A stretch of DNA of 64,000 nt from Clostridiales bacterium FE2011 (GTDB lineage: Bacteria > Bacillota > Clostridia > Christensenellales > Aristaeellaceae), in assembly GCA_017569305.1 (NCBI GenBank), contig CP069418.1, positions 496,001 to 560,000 on the forward strand. The letters run 5' to 3'. Shown piece after piece: positions 41,245 through 49,542 of this stretch (positions are counted from its first letter, which is position 1; every line of letters starts with the position of its first letter). Position numbers and translations under genes: made by a program. The notes beneath the pieces are model-generated. The model saw only the letters and a list, made by a program, of their open reading frames with translations, was not told the origin of the DNA and did no database searches.

Positions 41245-41344
41245 AGGGTTACCTCCTTCCTGTTTTACAGGAAGAGAATACCCAAATCCAGGAGTCGGAT
41301 CTTGTATAAAATTGCTCAAACCAGATCAACTGGCAGTATATATA

Positions 41345-41374
41345 ATTATGAATTATGAATTGTGAATTGTGAAT
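41345..41374. repeat. Heptamer array, ATTATGA/ATTGTGA type
   Basis: Two ATTATGA units are followed by two ATTGTGA units and a partial one, in the gap between the cupin gene and the next membrane protein. No gene is seen in 41245-41474. Confidence 0.85.
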
Positions 41375-41474
41375 TGATATCCGTTTCCGCTTTTAATTAT
41401 CTTCTAATGCAGAAGATGGAAAACAATGCTATTATCACTTCTATCATTTCACATCATCGGGAGGAAACTGCAAA

Positions 41475-42149
41475 ATGGAAACGCAGGTCAGCAGGAAAAC
41501 CGGTATCCGGTTCCTGGAATATGCATTGATCGCCTTTGCCGGTCTCGGCCTTGAAGTGCTGCTTTGGATTGTACTGGAACCCATGCTCTACGGCTGTCCG
41601 TCAAATGAATGGTCAACCTTCCAGAATATTTCCCACTGGATTCTCACCTGTATCTGCTGGGGAGCAGTCTTTTTCTTCCTTGCAAAACAGGCGAAGAAAG
41701 AATGCGGATTTGATCTGTTTGCCCCGCAGGAAAAAGTAAAGCCCTGGCGGTGGGCTGTGATTGCAGTCCTGTTTGTCCTGATGCTTGTTTACTCCTGGTA
41801 TGACTGGAACGGGTCCAAAGTAGTTAAAGAATTCCGCTATAACGGCTGGCTGAAGTTTATCTTCCAGTATATCTATTATGTGTTTGAAACCGGCCTTGTG
41901 TATCTGCTCATCGCCTTTGGGCAGAAAGCCTTCGAAGCCTGGTTCCATCAGGGGAACAGGACAATGATTCCCTACGGCGGCCTGCTGGCCGGGCTGACCT
42001 GGGGGCTGGCCCATATTCTTACCAAAGGCAGCGTAACCGGCGGTCTGGCTTTGCTGCTCGTCAGCGTCTTCTACGGCCTCACCTGGCTGCTGCTCAACCG
42101 GGATATCAGGAAGGCATTTCCGGTACTGTTCCTTATGTTTGTCCTGTAA
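41475..42149 (+). CDS. Multi-pass membrane protein, CPBP-protease-like
   Basis: A 224-residue protein with about six helices. The C-terminal region (GGLLAGLTWGLAHILTKGSV) resembles the second motif of CPBP (Abi) intramembrane proteins, including the His. The first EExxxR motif is not visible, so activity is doubtful and the family is tentative. A wide acidic and aromatic loop (SWYDWNGSKVVKEFRYNGWL) lies mid-protein. GGGAGGAAAC precedes the ATG. The nitrilase gene follows 33 bases later, probably on the same transcript. Confidence 0.7.
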   Translation: METQVSRKTGIRFLEYALIAFAGLGLEVLLWIVLEPMLYGCPSNEWSTFQNISHWILTCICWGAVFFFLAKQAKKECGFDLFAPQEKVKPWRWAVIAVLFVLMLVYSWYDWNGSKVVKEFRYNGWLKFIFQYIYYVFETGLVYLLIAFGQKAFEAWFHQGNRTMIPYGGLLAGLTWGLAHILTKGSVTGGLALLLVSVFYGLTWLLLNRDIRKAFPVLFLMFVL

Positions 42150-42182
42150 TATCCGGAAGGAGCCTGAAGAAAGGAGCTTCGG

Positions 42183-42950
42183 ATGAGAATCGGTGCTTAT
42201 CAGTTTCCGGTGACCGGAAACATCACGGAAAACATGTCCCATATACTGGACGCGGTTTCCCGGGCCTCCCGGGAAGGCGTTGAGCTGCTTGTTTTCCCGG
42301 AGTGCGCTGTGACCGGCTATCCGCCCCTGGCACTTCCCTCTCCTGAGGAGATCGATGAAGAGCGGAAAAACGAGGCTCATACACAGCTTCAGAAAGCCGC
42401 CATACAGAACCGGATGCATCTCATCGCCGGTACAATCATCCGCCGGGGATCCTCCTTTTATAACGCGGCCCTGTGCTTTGCACCCGACGGCACCGTCACG
42501 GAATATGACAAACGCGCCCTCTGGGGCTGGGATCAGGAGAACTTTACCCCGGGAACCCGGGACGGTATCCTGCAGGCCGGAACGCTGAAGATCGGGATCC
42601 GGATCTGCTTTGAGGTACGTTTTCCGGAATATTTCCGGGAGCTGTACCGGGCAAAGACCGACCTGAACGTGATCCTGTTTTCTGATACTGCCGCCCAGGC
42701 GGATCCGGACCGGTATGACCTGATCCGGGCGCACATCCGGACCCGGGCGGTGGAAAATGTCTGTCCGGTTCTTGCCGTCAACAATGCAGCGTCTTTCCAG
42801 ACAGCCCCTACCATGTTGTTTGATGCGTCCGGCAAAGCCCTGTGTGAACTGGAACCCGAAAAGGAAGGGCTGCTGATATACGATTTTGAAAAGAAAGAGC
42901 CCAGCTTTGGCGAGCTCGGCCGGAAAACCATATCTGACACTCTTTTATAA
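42183..42950 (+). CDS. Carbon-nitrogen hydrolase (nitrilase superfamily)
   Basis: A 255-residue amidase-type enzyme of the cytoplasm. The catalytic triad is complete: Glu40 (LLVFPECAVTGYPP), Lys110 (EYDKRALWG) and Cys142 (IGIRICFEVRFPEYFR). The pattern is that of the omega-amidase and N-carbamoyl-amide group; the exact substrate cannot be read. A C-terminal AVNNAASFQTAPTMLFDASG strand region closes the fold. AAGGAG precedes the ATG. It follows the CPBP-like gene and is ended by the terminator at 42952. Confidence 0.93.
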   Translation: MRIGAYQFPVTGNITENMSHILDAVSRASREGVELLVFPECAVTGYPPLALPSPEEIDEERKNEAHTQLQKAAIQNRMHLIAGTIIRRGSSFYNAALCFAPDGTVTEYDKRALWGWDQENFTPGTRDGILQAGTLKIGIRICFEVRFPEYFRELYRAKTDLNVILFSDTAAQADPDRYDLIRAHIRTRAVENVCPVLAVNNAASFQTAPTMLFDASGKALCELEPEKEGLLIYDFEKKEPSFGELGRKTISDTLL

Positions 42951-42951
42951 G

Positions 42952-42980
42952 AAAAAAGGAGACGATCCGTCTCCTTTTTT
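42952..42980. terminator. Terminator between the nitrilase and nucleoside phosphorylase genes
   Basis: AAAAAAGGAGACG and CGTCTCCTTTTTT form a 13-bp stem with a three-base loop. The T-rich arm serves both convergent genes. Confidence 0.92.
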
Positions 42981-43731
42981 ACAACAGCTTTTTGGCAATC
43001 TCCAGTGCCAGGTAAAAATGCTTCAGCGTATGATTGGCTTCCCGCAGGCCCTCCGCTGTATATTCTTCAGCGTCCAGCACGTCGCCGGTAATCAGGTAAT
43101 TGTACAGCGAGAATCCGTGGAAACTGCATACAGCCTGTACCCCTGCCAGTTCCATATCCACCGCCAGACAGCCTTCCTGCTGCCGCAGGGCTGTCTGGTT
43201 TTTCGTCTCTCTGTACAGGGCGTCCGTCGTCCAGACACGTCCCTGCACATAAGGCTGCTTCAGTTCCTCAAACACCTGTGAAACCAGTACCGCGCCGGGG
43301 ATACGGATATAATCCGAAGGCGCCGCGTAATGATAGGACATTCCCTCGTCCCGGTATGCCTCGGAAGGAACCACATACTTTCCTGCGGTCGCGTCCTTGT
43401 TCAGGTTTCCTGCGGAACCGAACATCACAAACTTCGTGGCGCCGGTCATGTGATGGCACTCGATCATATCTGTTCCGGCTCCTGCCGCGCCTACGTGGGT
43501 CAGGTAAAACCCGATCCGCCGGTCATTGACCGTCAGCAGATAGATCGGGGTAATCCCGTTGCAGGCATGAATTGCCGCCACCTGTTCGTGCGGAAAGGTC
43601 TCCAGCACATGGGAAAAGATCACATGGGAAAAGGTAATGATGCAGACGTCGCACAGATGCTGCGCCTCACCGTAAAAATCACCGGGAGAAATGATTGCCG
43701 GGCTGTCCGGATCAAAGGAATGAATAATCAT
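42979..43731 (-). CDS. Nucleoside phosphorylase (uridine phosphorylase-like)
   Basis: A 250-residue enzyme of the PNP/UDP phosphorylase fold, splitting nucleosides to base and ribose-1-phosphate. Visible are phosphate- and ribose-contacting elements (YLTHVGAAGAGTDMIECHHM, FVMFGSAGNLNKDATAGKYV), the base-pocket strand region EGMSYHYAAPSDYIRI, and the ribose-binding Met-Glu in LAVDMELAGVQAVC. Asp in LITGDVLDAEEY is the catalytic acid position. Specificity cannot be settled from sequence. It is a single-gene unit. Confidence 0.9.
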   Translation of the reverse strand: MIIHSFDPDSPAIISPGDFYGEAQHLCDVCIITFSHVIFSHVLETFPHEQVAAIHACNGITPIYLLTVNDRRIGFYLTHVGAAGAGTDMIECHHMTGATKFVMFGSAGNLNKDATAGKYVVPSEAYRDEGMSYHYAAPSDYIRIPGAVLVSQVFEELKQPYVQGRVWTTDALYRETKNQTALRQQEGCLAVDMELAGVQAVCSFHGFSLYNYLITGDVLDAEEYTAEGLREANHTLKHFYLALEIAKKLL

Positions 43732-43998
43732 CTTTCCGCTCCTCGTCCTCTGGTCTTCTTTCCGGATAATATACCACAGCGTGCCTGTTTCAGGAAGCCG
43801 AATTTACCGGTTTTCTTTTCCCGCAGTCTTCCTGTATCGGCCAGGGATGGAACAAATCCCCCTTTGGAATCGTTTATATATATGGAAACTGATTTGGCCG
43901 GTCCCCCCCTCTCCCCCGTGAATACAGCCGCAGTTTCCGATTACCCGCGCGTTTACGGAATGCGCAATGGAACCTGGATATACAGAAAGGAATGCAGC

Positions 43999-45189
43999 AT
44001 GAAAAAGCAAACGAAATTGATCATACTGGCTGTGATTGCGGCACTGTGCCTGCTGCTGGCAGGCTGCCACAACTCAGCGGATGAAACAAATAACAACTAT
44101 CAGGGTACGCCCGGGCAGTTCGCCACTGTTCCGCCGGCTCAGCCCCAGGTTATCTTCCCGGACACGACTGACGCCAGCCTGCAGCCTACGGAAACTCCCG
44201 AACCCGAACCCACGGATTATGTGGAGCCCACCTCCGGCACAGACCAGGCCTTTACCGATGACTTCAACGGCTGGATAGACCTGACTGCGGCGTCCACTCC
44301 TCAGCCTCTGGGCAGTGAAAGCACCCCTGTTCCGGATTACTTTAACACCTCCGGCCCCATCATCACCACTAACTCCACCTCAACCCCCGTACCGGCTGAC
44401 GCCCCCTCTCCCACTCCCAAGAGCCTGCAGAAGGGCTTTACTGACAGCGATGCTGTGCGCGAGGTGCAGAAGCGCCTGAAGGAGCTGGGATACTACAAAG
44501 GATCCGCGGACGGAGATTTCGGTCCTGCAACGGAGAAAGCCGTTATCGCTTTCCAGAAGGATCACGGCCTGACCGCGGACGGCAAGGTCGGGGAAAAAAC
44601 CCTCTCCAAGCTGAACAGTTCGAATACTTCCTCTGCCAAGGAATCTTCCTCCTCTTCTTCGAAGGAGTCGAAAGCCACCGCAGCCCCGAAAGTATCTGAG
44701 AACACCTACCTGGAGCACGGCAAATCCGGCAAGCAGGTCAAAACCATGCAGAACCGCCTGATCGAGCTGGGCTGGCTGTCCGGTTCCGCTTCCGGAACCT
44801 ATGATGACGCGACCGAAGCGGCCGTCATCGCTTTCCAGAAGAAAGCCAAGCTTTGGGCGGACGGCAAGGCCGGTCCGAAGACCCTGGAAGCCCTGTACTC
44901 CTCCAGCGCGCCTTCCAGTTCCAAACCTGCCTCCGGCAGCGGTGAAACCCTGGAGCGCGGCAGCACGGGCAGCGAAGTGAAAAAGCTGCAGAACCGCCTG
45001 AAGGATCTCGGCTACCTGGACGGCAGCGTCGACGGTGATTTCGGTGAGAAAACCGAAGCGGCGGTCATTGCTTTCCAGCAAAACAACGGCCTGACCGCGG
45101 ACGGCAAAGCCGGCACCGCCACCCAGAACAAGATTTACAGTGATACCGCAAAGAAAAAGTCCGCGGCTTCCGAGGACTACAGCGACTGA
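43999..45189 (+). CDS. Lipoprotein with three peptidoglycan-binding domains
   Basis: A 396-residue protein. The start is the ATG at 43999 (ribosome site AGAAAGGA), where a lipoprotein signal ends in LLLAGC (Cys23). A Pro/Thr-rich linker (24-145) leads to three PG_binding_1 domains near 150-210, 235-300 and 315-380, each with the pattern L-x-x-L-G-Y/W and DG-x-x-G-x-x-T (EVQKRLKELGYYKGSADGDF; MQNRLIELGWLSGSASGTYD; LQNRLKDLGYLDGSVDGDFG). Ser-rich spacers join them. It has no enzymatic domain and probably tethers membrane to wall. The gap at 43732-43998 shows no clear element besides a TATATA stretch. Confidence 0.92.
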   Translation: MKKQTKLIILAVIAALCLLLAGCHNSADETNNNYQGTPGQFATVPPAQPQVIFPDTTDASLQPTETPEPEPTDYVEPTSGTDQAFTDDFNGWIDLTAASTPQPLGSESTPVPDYFNTSGPIITTNSTSTPVPADAPSPTPKSLQKGFTDSDAVREVQKRLKELGYYKGSADGDFGPATEKAVIAFQKDHGLTADGKVGEKTLSKLNSSNTSSAKESSSSSSKESKATAAPKVSENTYLEHGKSGKQVKTMQNRLIELGWLSGSASGTYDDATEAAVIAFQKKAKLWADGKAGPKTLEALYSSSAPSSSKPASGSGETLERGSTGSEVKKLQNRLKDLGYLDGSVDGDFGEKTEAAVIAFQQNNGLTADGKAGTATQNKIYSDTAKKKSAASEDYSD

Positions 45190-45200
45190 TCCCTGAAATA

Positions 45201-45240
45201 AAAGAACTCAGGCTGCCCGAACCGGCAGCCTGAGTTCTTT
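45201..45240. terminator. Strong terminator between convergent genes
   Basis: AAAGAACTCAGGCTGCC and its complement form a 17-bp stem with a 6-base loop, ending in TTCTTT. Confidence 0.94.
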
Positions 45241-45244
45241 GTAT

Positions 45245-46057
45245 TCATTCCGGTTTCTCCGGTTTCTCTTCATCTGTCAGCACCCGGGGAATAAACCTGG
45301 GTGCAAACTTTCCTTTCCCCTTTTTCTTCACAAAACAGTATCCGATAATGGAAAACACCACCGCACCCACCATATTTACCAGCAGGTCCTTCATGGTGTC
45401 GTGGATGCCCACGTCCAGGTATCCGCCGACTCCCAGCGGCTGGACGCTCCCGTCCGAATGGATCACCGCCACGTCCGCGATGTCTTTCACCTGGATTGCA
45501 ATGTTGTTCTGGGTTTCATCCAGGGTTACGGAGTTGAATTCCTGGATCACGGTATCCTTCTGCATATCCAGCACAAAGAGCCGGTCACCCGCGTATTCAT
45601 AAAACTCCCACAGCACGCCGATGGTCATGGAAAAGCAGAATGCCACAATCGCCAGGAAAACCGGAGACAGCCGGAGGGAAACCCGCTCATGCCGGTTCAG
45701 CATATCCACCAGCGCAAAGCCGATAGCCGCAAAACAGAATCCGTTGATCGTATGCAGCACCGTATCCCAGTGGGGCACGCGCACATAGAACTTGTTGATT
45801 TCCCCCAGGATCGTTGCTGCGAAGATGAAGATCAGCAGGAATATCTCCAGGGTGCTCGGCAGCTCAATCCGCAGCTTTCTGGACAGGATGCTGGGAAAGA
45901 ACAGCAGGAAGAAGGTAACCGCCGCGATAAAGACCGATTCATAATCCCCGCGGATGATTGAAAGCACTGCGGTCAGCGCAACCAGGATACGCAGTACCAG
46001 GAATACGATGACCGTTCCCCTGTGGCTGTACCAGACCCTTTTGCCCGATTGTTTCAT
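45245..46057 (-). CDS. Membrane protein, YjdF/DUF2238-like
   Basis: A 270-residue protein with about seven helices. The segment PHWDTVLHTINGFCFAAIGF and the later DTMKDLLVNMVGAVVFSIIG resemble the paired motifs of YjdF-type membrane proteins. Between them is a long hydrophilic loop (about 165-210: TVIQEFNSVTLDETQNN and nearby) facing outside or inside. The C-terminus is basic then acidic (EEKPEKPE). Function is unknown. It stands alone between terminators, with 197 bases to the next divergent gene. Confidence 0.7.
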   Translation of the reverse strand: MKQSGKRVWYSHRGTVIVFLVLRILVALTAVLSIIRGDYESVFIAAVTFFLLFFPSILSRKLRIELPSTLEIFLLIFIFAATILGEINKFYVRVPHWDTVLHTINGFCFAAIGFALVDMLNRHERVSLRLSPVFLAIVAFCFSMTIGVLWEFYEYAGDRLFVLDMQKDTVIQEFNSVTLDETQNNIAIQVKDIADVAVIHSDGSVQPLGVGGYLDVGIHDTMKDLLVNMVGAVVFSIIGYCFVKKKGKGKFAPRFIPRVLTDEEKPEKPE

Positions 46058-46179
46058 ACGTCCTTCCTCCGTTCTGAACCGGCCTGACGGCAGACTCCGC
46101 CAAAACCTCTCTGTTTATTAAACGACTGACTCCGTCATTTGTGACAGTTATCCCTGTTTTTGTATTGTTTTTATTCCGG

Positions 46180-46209
46180 TTGACGGCACACGTTTCCGTC
46201 TGCTATCAT
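46180..46209 (+). promoter_or_regulatory. Promoter of the GNAT cluster
   Basis: TTGACG (46180-46185), an 18-base spacer and TATCAT (46204-46209), giving a leader of about 40 bases before the first GNAT gene. Confidence 0.7.
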
Positions 46210-46254
46210 GATCGCTAAATACACGGGAAAAAGAACAGAAGCGGAGGCGGCGCC

Positions 46255-46926
46255 ATGATTATCAAAGAGACAGAATATACCATGAAGAACGGCAGGCAGG
46301 TGCTGATCCGCAGTCCGCGGGAGGAAGATATCCAGGGCATTCTGGATTACCTGTATCAGACCGCCTGTGAAACGGAGTTCCTCCTCCGCTATCCCGAGGA
46401 ATGCAGTCAGTATACTCCGGAGTCTGAAAAAGTTTATCTGGAAAGGATCAATGCTTCTGAAACAGAAGCCTTCCTGACCGCCCTGGCGGACGGGAAAGTG
46501 GTTGGTACCGCCCAGATCCGCTGGTCCACAAACCTCAAGCTGAAGCACCGTGCCAGTGTCGGAATCGCGCTGGTGAAGGATTACTGGAACCAGGGAATCG
46601 GTACCGTCATGATGCAGGAGATGATCCGTATCGCGGAAGCCAATCCGGACATCCTGCAGGTTGAACTGGACTTTATCGAGGGAAACGCCCGTGCCCGGGC
46701 CCTGTATGAGAAGATGGGCTTCCGGATTACCGGCATCAGGCCCAATGCCATCCGCCTGAAGGACGGTACCCTGCTGAATGAATACTCCATGATCCGGGAG
46801 ATCCGGACAAGGGGGGAACGAACCGAGAGGTGCCCCAGTGGGGCATTCGCCAAAGGCGAAAGCGAGGTGAATGAGTCAACCGAAACGAGCAACGAGTCCG
46901 CTCCAAGGACGAGAGGCGACGATTGA
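46255..46926 (+). CDS. GNAT acetyltransferase with repeat-derived C-terminal tail
   Basis: A 223-residue protein whose first about 185 residues are a RimJ/RimL-like GNAT domain: RSPREEDIQGILDYLYQTA, VGIALVKDYWNQGIGTVMMQ (acetyl-CoA loop NQGIGT), and NARARALYEKMGFRITGIRP. A normal domain would end near YSMIREI. Here the frame continues for about 36 residues (RTRGERTERCPSGAFAKGES and on) encoded entirely by the repeat element at 46820-46942. The tail is hydrophilic and probably disordered. Acceptor unknown. It is first in a cluster of acetyltransferase genes. Confidence 0.9.
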   Translation: MIIKETEYTMKNGRQVLIRSPREEDIQGILDYLYQTACETEFLLRYPEECSQYTPESEKVYLERINASETEAFLTALADGKVVGTAQIRWSTNLKLKHRASVGIALVKDYWNQGIGTVMMQEMIRIAEANPDILQVELDFIEGNARARALYEKMGFRITGIRPNAIRLKDGTLLNEYSMIREIRTRGERTERCPSGAFAKGESEVNESTETSNESAPRTRGDD

Positions 46927-46942
46927 GGTTGCGGATCGGTTC
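46820..46942. repeat. 123-bp repeat element with inverted ends
   Basis: The ends GAACCGA and TCGGTTC are inverted. Inside are two perfect hairpins, TGCCCCAGTGGGGCA and TTCGCCAAAGGCGAA, followed by AACGAG-containing near-repeats (ACGAGCAACGAGTC). The layout matches a dispersed intergenic repeat inserted at the 3' end of a gene. Confidence 0.7.
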
Positions 46943-46983
46943 TTTTGTCTTGTTCATGAATCAACAAAAGGAAGGAAATCACC

Positions 46984-47454
46984 ATGCTGAACGTCCGACG
47001 CGCTGAATCGCGGGATATCCCCGCCATCCTGGATCTGCTGGTCCAGGTGGATATGGTGCATCACAACGGTCGGCCGGATCTGTTCAAAGGCCCGGCAACC
47101 AAATACAATGCCGCTGAGCTGGAAAAGATCCTGGCGGATGAAGAAACGCCGGTTTTCGTCTGCTCAGATGAAGATGACCGGGTATTGGGGCATGGGTTCT
47201 GCATCATGCAGCATTCCGGCGGCCAGCTGCTGGTGGAGCATACCACCGTCTATATTGATGACATCTGCGTGAACGAGTCTGCCCGCGGCCGGGGTGTCGG
47301 CCGGGCGCTGTATGATCATATTCTTGCCTTTTCCCGGGAAAAAGGCGCCTATAACGTAACCCTGAACGTCTGGAGCTGCAATCCCGGTGCCATGGCGTTC
47401 TATGAAAAGCTGGGGCTTGTTCCCTATAAAGTCGGGATGGAAAAGATCCTGTAA
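46984..47454 (+). CDS. GNAT-family acetyltransferase
   Basis: A 156-residue single-domain GNAT. It has the acetyl-CoA loop RGRGVG in ICVNESARGRGVGRALYDHI, the strand VTLNVWSCNPGAMAFYEKLG, and a closing GLVPYKVGMEKIL. The N-terminus (VRRAESRDIPAILDLLVQVD) is typical. The acceptor is unknown. AAGGAAGGAA precedes the ATG. The MGMT gene begins four bases after its stop, so the two are coupled. Confidence 0.92.
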   Translation: MLNVRRAESRDIPAILDLLVQVDMVHHNGRPDLFKGPATKYNAAELEKILADEETPVFVCSDEDDRVLGHGFCIMQHSGGQLLVEHTTVYIDDICVNESARGRGVGRALYDHILAFSREKGAYNVTLNVWSCNPGAMAFYEKLGLVPYKVGMEKIL

Positions 47455-47458
47455 GGCA

Positions 47459-47962
47459 ATGGACTGCATACATCATTATGAATCCCCCTTGGGCGGCATC
47501 ACCCTGGCCGGAGACGAAAACGGCCTGACCGGCCTGTGGTTTGACGGACAGGCTCATTTTGCCGCGACCCTTTCTGCGGATCATCAGCCCAAAATGCTGC
47601 CCGTTTTTACGGAAGCGGAACAATGGCTGGATCGTTATTTCAGCGGAAAGATTCCGGATTTCACGCCCGCACTGAATCTGCGGGGCACCCCTTTCCGCCG
47701 CCTTGTCTGGGAGTTCCTGCTCACCATTCCCTACGGCCGGACTGTCACTTACGGAGAAATCGCTTCCAGGCTTGCGGCACGGACAGGATGTCCTGTGTCT
47801 GCCCAGGCTGTGGGCGGTGCCGTCGGACACAACCCGGTTTCCCTGATCGTTCCCTGTCACCGGGTAATAGGAGCAGGCGGCAGCCTGACCGGATACGCCG
47901 GCGGACTCGACCGGAAAACCCGGCTGCTGCGGCTGGAGCAGCAATACTCCTGCGGCAAATAA
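47459..47962 (+). CDS. ogt: Methylated-DNA-protein-cysteine methyltransferase
   Basis: A 167-residue suicide repair enzyme that removes alkyl groups from O6-guanine. The active-site motif is PCHRV with acceptor Cys133. The DNA-binding helix region reads FRRLVWEFLLTIPYGRTVTY, and the Asn-hinge precedes it in GGAVGHNPVSLIVP. The N-terminal ribonuclease-like domain is short. The start ATG at 47459 follows AAGG and the previous stop at once; a longer overlapping frame is less likely. It sits among GNAT genes, perhaps by chance. The class (Ogt type, no Ada domain) is clear; the symbol is a best guess. Confidence 0.93.
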   Translation: MDCIHHYESPLGGITLAGDENGLTGLWFDGQAHFAATLSADHQPKMLPVFTEAEQWLDRYFSGKIPDFTPALNLRGTPFRRLVWEFLLTIPYGRTVTYGEIASRLAARTGCPVSAQAVGGAVGHNPVSLIVPCHRVIGAGGSLTGYAGGLDRKTRLLRLEQQYSCGK

Positions 47963-47983
47963 ATAACTGGAGATATAAGTATC

Positions 47984-48454
47984 ATGTATACAATTAAAAA
48001 GCTGGACATTGAAAGCCTTGATGCCATTCTTGCCCTGGAAAAGTTGTGTTTTCCTGTACCGGATCGCTGGAAGGAAGAGGACTGGCGCAGGCTGCTGGAA
48101 AGAGATCGGGATACCTATTACGCAATGATGGACGGCGACAGGCTGATCGGCAATGTATTCATCTGCAACTGGCTGGGTGAGCACGACTATGTCAAGATCA
48201 TGAATGTTTCCGTTCATCCGGATTATCGGAACCAGGGCATCGCCTGCCGGCTCCTGAACCGGGTAACCGAGGATATGACACAGCTCGGTATGTACCGTTT
48301 CTGCGGTGAAACCAGATCAACCAACACAGCTATGCAGAAGGCTTTTGAAGCCTGCGGCTATAAGCTGGACCGGATTGAGGAGCATTACTTCCAGGATCCT
48401 GATGAAAGCGCCTGGAAATATGTGCTGAGCATTCAGCCTCCGGCCGGAAACTGA
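47984..48454 (+). CDS. GNAT acetyltransferase, RimI-like, tandem copy 1
   Basis: A 156-residue GNAT. The acetyl-CoA loop is RNQGIA in VSVHPDYRNQGIACRLLNRV, and the end NTAMQKAFEACGYKLDRIEE is well conserved with the next gene. Overall identity with the neighbour (48483-48935) is about 70 percent by eye, including the opening MYTIK-LDIESLD. RimI-type enzymes acetylate N-termini of proteins, but assignment to ribosomal S18 is not claimed. A recent tandem duplication. Confidence 0.92.
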   Translation: MYTIKKLDIESLDAILALEKLCFPVPDRWKEEDWRRLLERDRDTYYAMMDGDRLIGNVFICNWLGEHDYVKIMNVSVHPDYRNQGIACRLLNRVTEDMTQLGMYRFCGETRSTNTAMQKAFEACGYKLDRIEEHYFQDPDESAWKYVLSIQPPAGN

Positions 48455-48482
48455 CACAATAACATACAGGAGTTGATCCATC

Positions 48483-48935
48483 ATGTACACAATTAAACGT
48501 CTTGGCATTGAAAGCCTTGATTCCATCCTTTCCCTTGAGGAAAGCTGTTTCCCTGCCCCGGACCGGTGGAAGCTGGCGGACTGGAAGGAACTGCTGGAAG
48601 ACGAGAGAGCCGTCTATTACGCCATGGCCGACGGGGATAAACTGATCGGCAATGTCTTCATCTATAACTGGAAGGGTGAATATGATTACGTCAAAATCAT
48701 GAACGTCTCTGTTCATCCGGACTACCGGAACCAGGGCGTCGCTTCCCGGTTGCTGAACCGGGTCACTGAGGATATGAAAAACGACGGCATGTACCTCTTC
48801 CGCGGAGAAACCCGTTCCACTAACACTGCCATGCAGAAGGCCTTTGAGTCCTGCGGCTATAAGCTGGACCGGGTGGAGGAAGGATATTTCCACGATCCGG
48901 AGGAACCCGCCTGGAAATACCTTCTGAGCCTTTGA
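48483..48935 (+). CDS. GNAT acetyltransferase, RimI-like, tandem copy 2
   Basis: A 150-residue near-duplicate of the preceding gene, 28 bases downstream. It shares VSVHPDYRNQGVASRLLNRV, GETRSTNTAMQKAFESCGYK and the opening MYTIKRLGIESLDSILSLEE. Differences lie mostly in the N-terminal acceptor-facing helices, where new specificity would evolve. AGGAG precedes the ATG. The VanZ-like gene begins 14 bases after its stop and is probably on the same transcript. Confidence 0.92.
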   Translation: MYTIKRLGIESLDSILSLEESCFPAPDRWKLADWKELLEDERAVYYAMADGDKLIGNVFIYNWKGEYDYVKIMNVSVHPDYRNQGVASRLLNRVTEDMKNDGMYLFRGETRSTNTAMQKAFESCGYKLDRVEEGYFHDPEEPAWKYLLSL

Positions 48936-48949
48936 CAAAGGAGTTCTCA

Positions 48950-49417
48950 ATGAATACCATTCTTGATTTTGTCTATAACCATAACGGCCTCATCGTACTC
49001 CTCTGGATGCTGCTGACCGCCGTACTGCTGTTCAGGCGGCTGGACGCCGCGAACCGGATCCTGCAGGGGTTCACCCTGGTTCTCTGGCTGGCGGCAACAG
49101 CCTTCCTCACCTTTTTCGAGCGATCGCCCGTCATGGATGTGCGTTATAATCTCATTCCTTTTCAGGAAGACAGTATCTATAACGTCAAAAGCAACGTCCT
49201 TCTCTTTATACCGCTCGTTCCCGCGCTGTGTGCCCTTTTTAGCAGGCTGAAGGTTCGTACCGCCTTGATTGCCGGCATCCTGGCTTCCCTGGCTGTCGAA
49301 CTGGTTCAGCTCGTCAGCCATCGCGGGATCTGCGATATCGACGATCTTTTGGAGAACAGCCTGGGCGTCCTCATCGGCGCCGCGTTTCTTCTTCTCATCC
49401 GGAAGCTGCGTAAATAA
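48950..49417 (+). CDS. VanZ-family membrane protein
   Basis: A 155-residue protein with four or five helices. The start at MNTILDFVYN follows AAAGGAG at 7 bases. The family features are DVRYNLIPFQEDSIYNVKSN, VLLFIPLVPALCALF and the acidic segment in VSHRGICDIDDLLENSLGVL, as in VanZ proteins linked to low-level teicoplanin resistance or envelope phosphatase-like folds. No resistance genes accompany it here, so it is likely a general envelope protein. Confidence 0.92.
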   Translation: MNTILDFVYNHNGLIVLLWMLLTAVLLFRRLDAANRILQGFTLVLWLAATAFLTFFERSPVMDVRYNLIPFQEDSIYNVKSNVLLFIPLVPALCALFSRLKVRTALIAGILASLAVELVQLVSHRGICDIDDLLENSLGVLIGAAFLLLIRKLRK

Positions 49418-49422
49418 TCTTT

Positions 49423-49451
49423 GGAGGCAGGACCCCCTGCCTCCTTTTTTT
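49423..49451 (+). terminator. Terminator of the GNAT-VanZ cluster
   Basis: GGAGGCAGG and CCTGCCTCC form a 9-bp stem with an ACCC loop, followed by seven T. Confidence 0.93.
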
Positions 49452-49542
49452 GTCCCCTTGAAACCCTTGATTTGTCTGATGATTTTCCCTTTTCCCTGAT
49501 ATATAATAATCAGCAGGAAATGGATACAGGAGGGCGTCAGAT

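Noticed and set aside
46820..46942. The repeat element as an insertion sequence
   Set aside because: It is only 123 bp, has no transposase frame, and has no clear target-site duplication.
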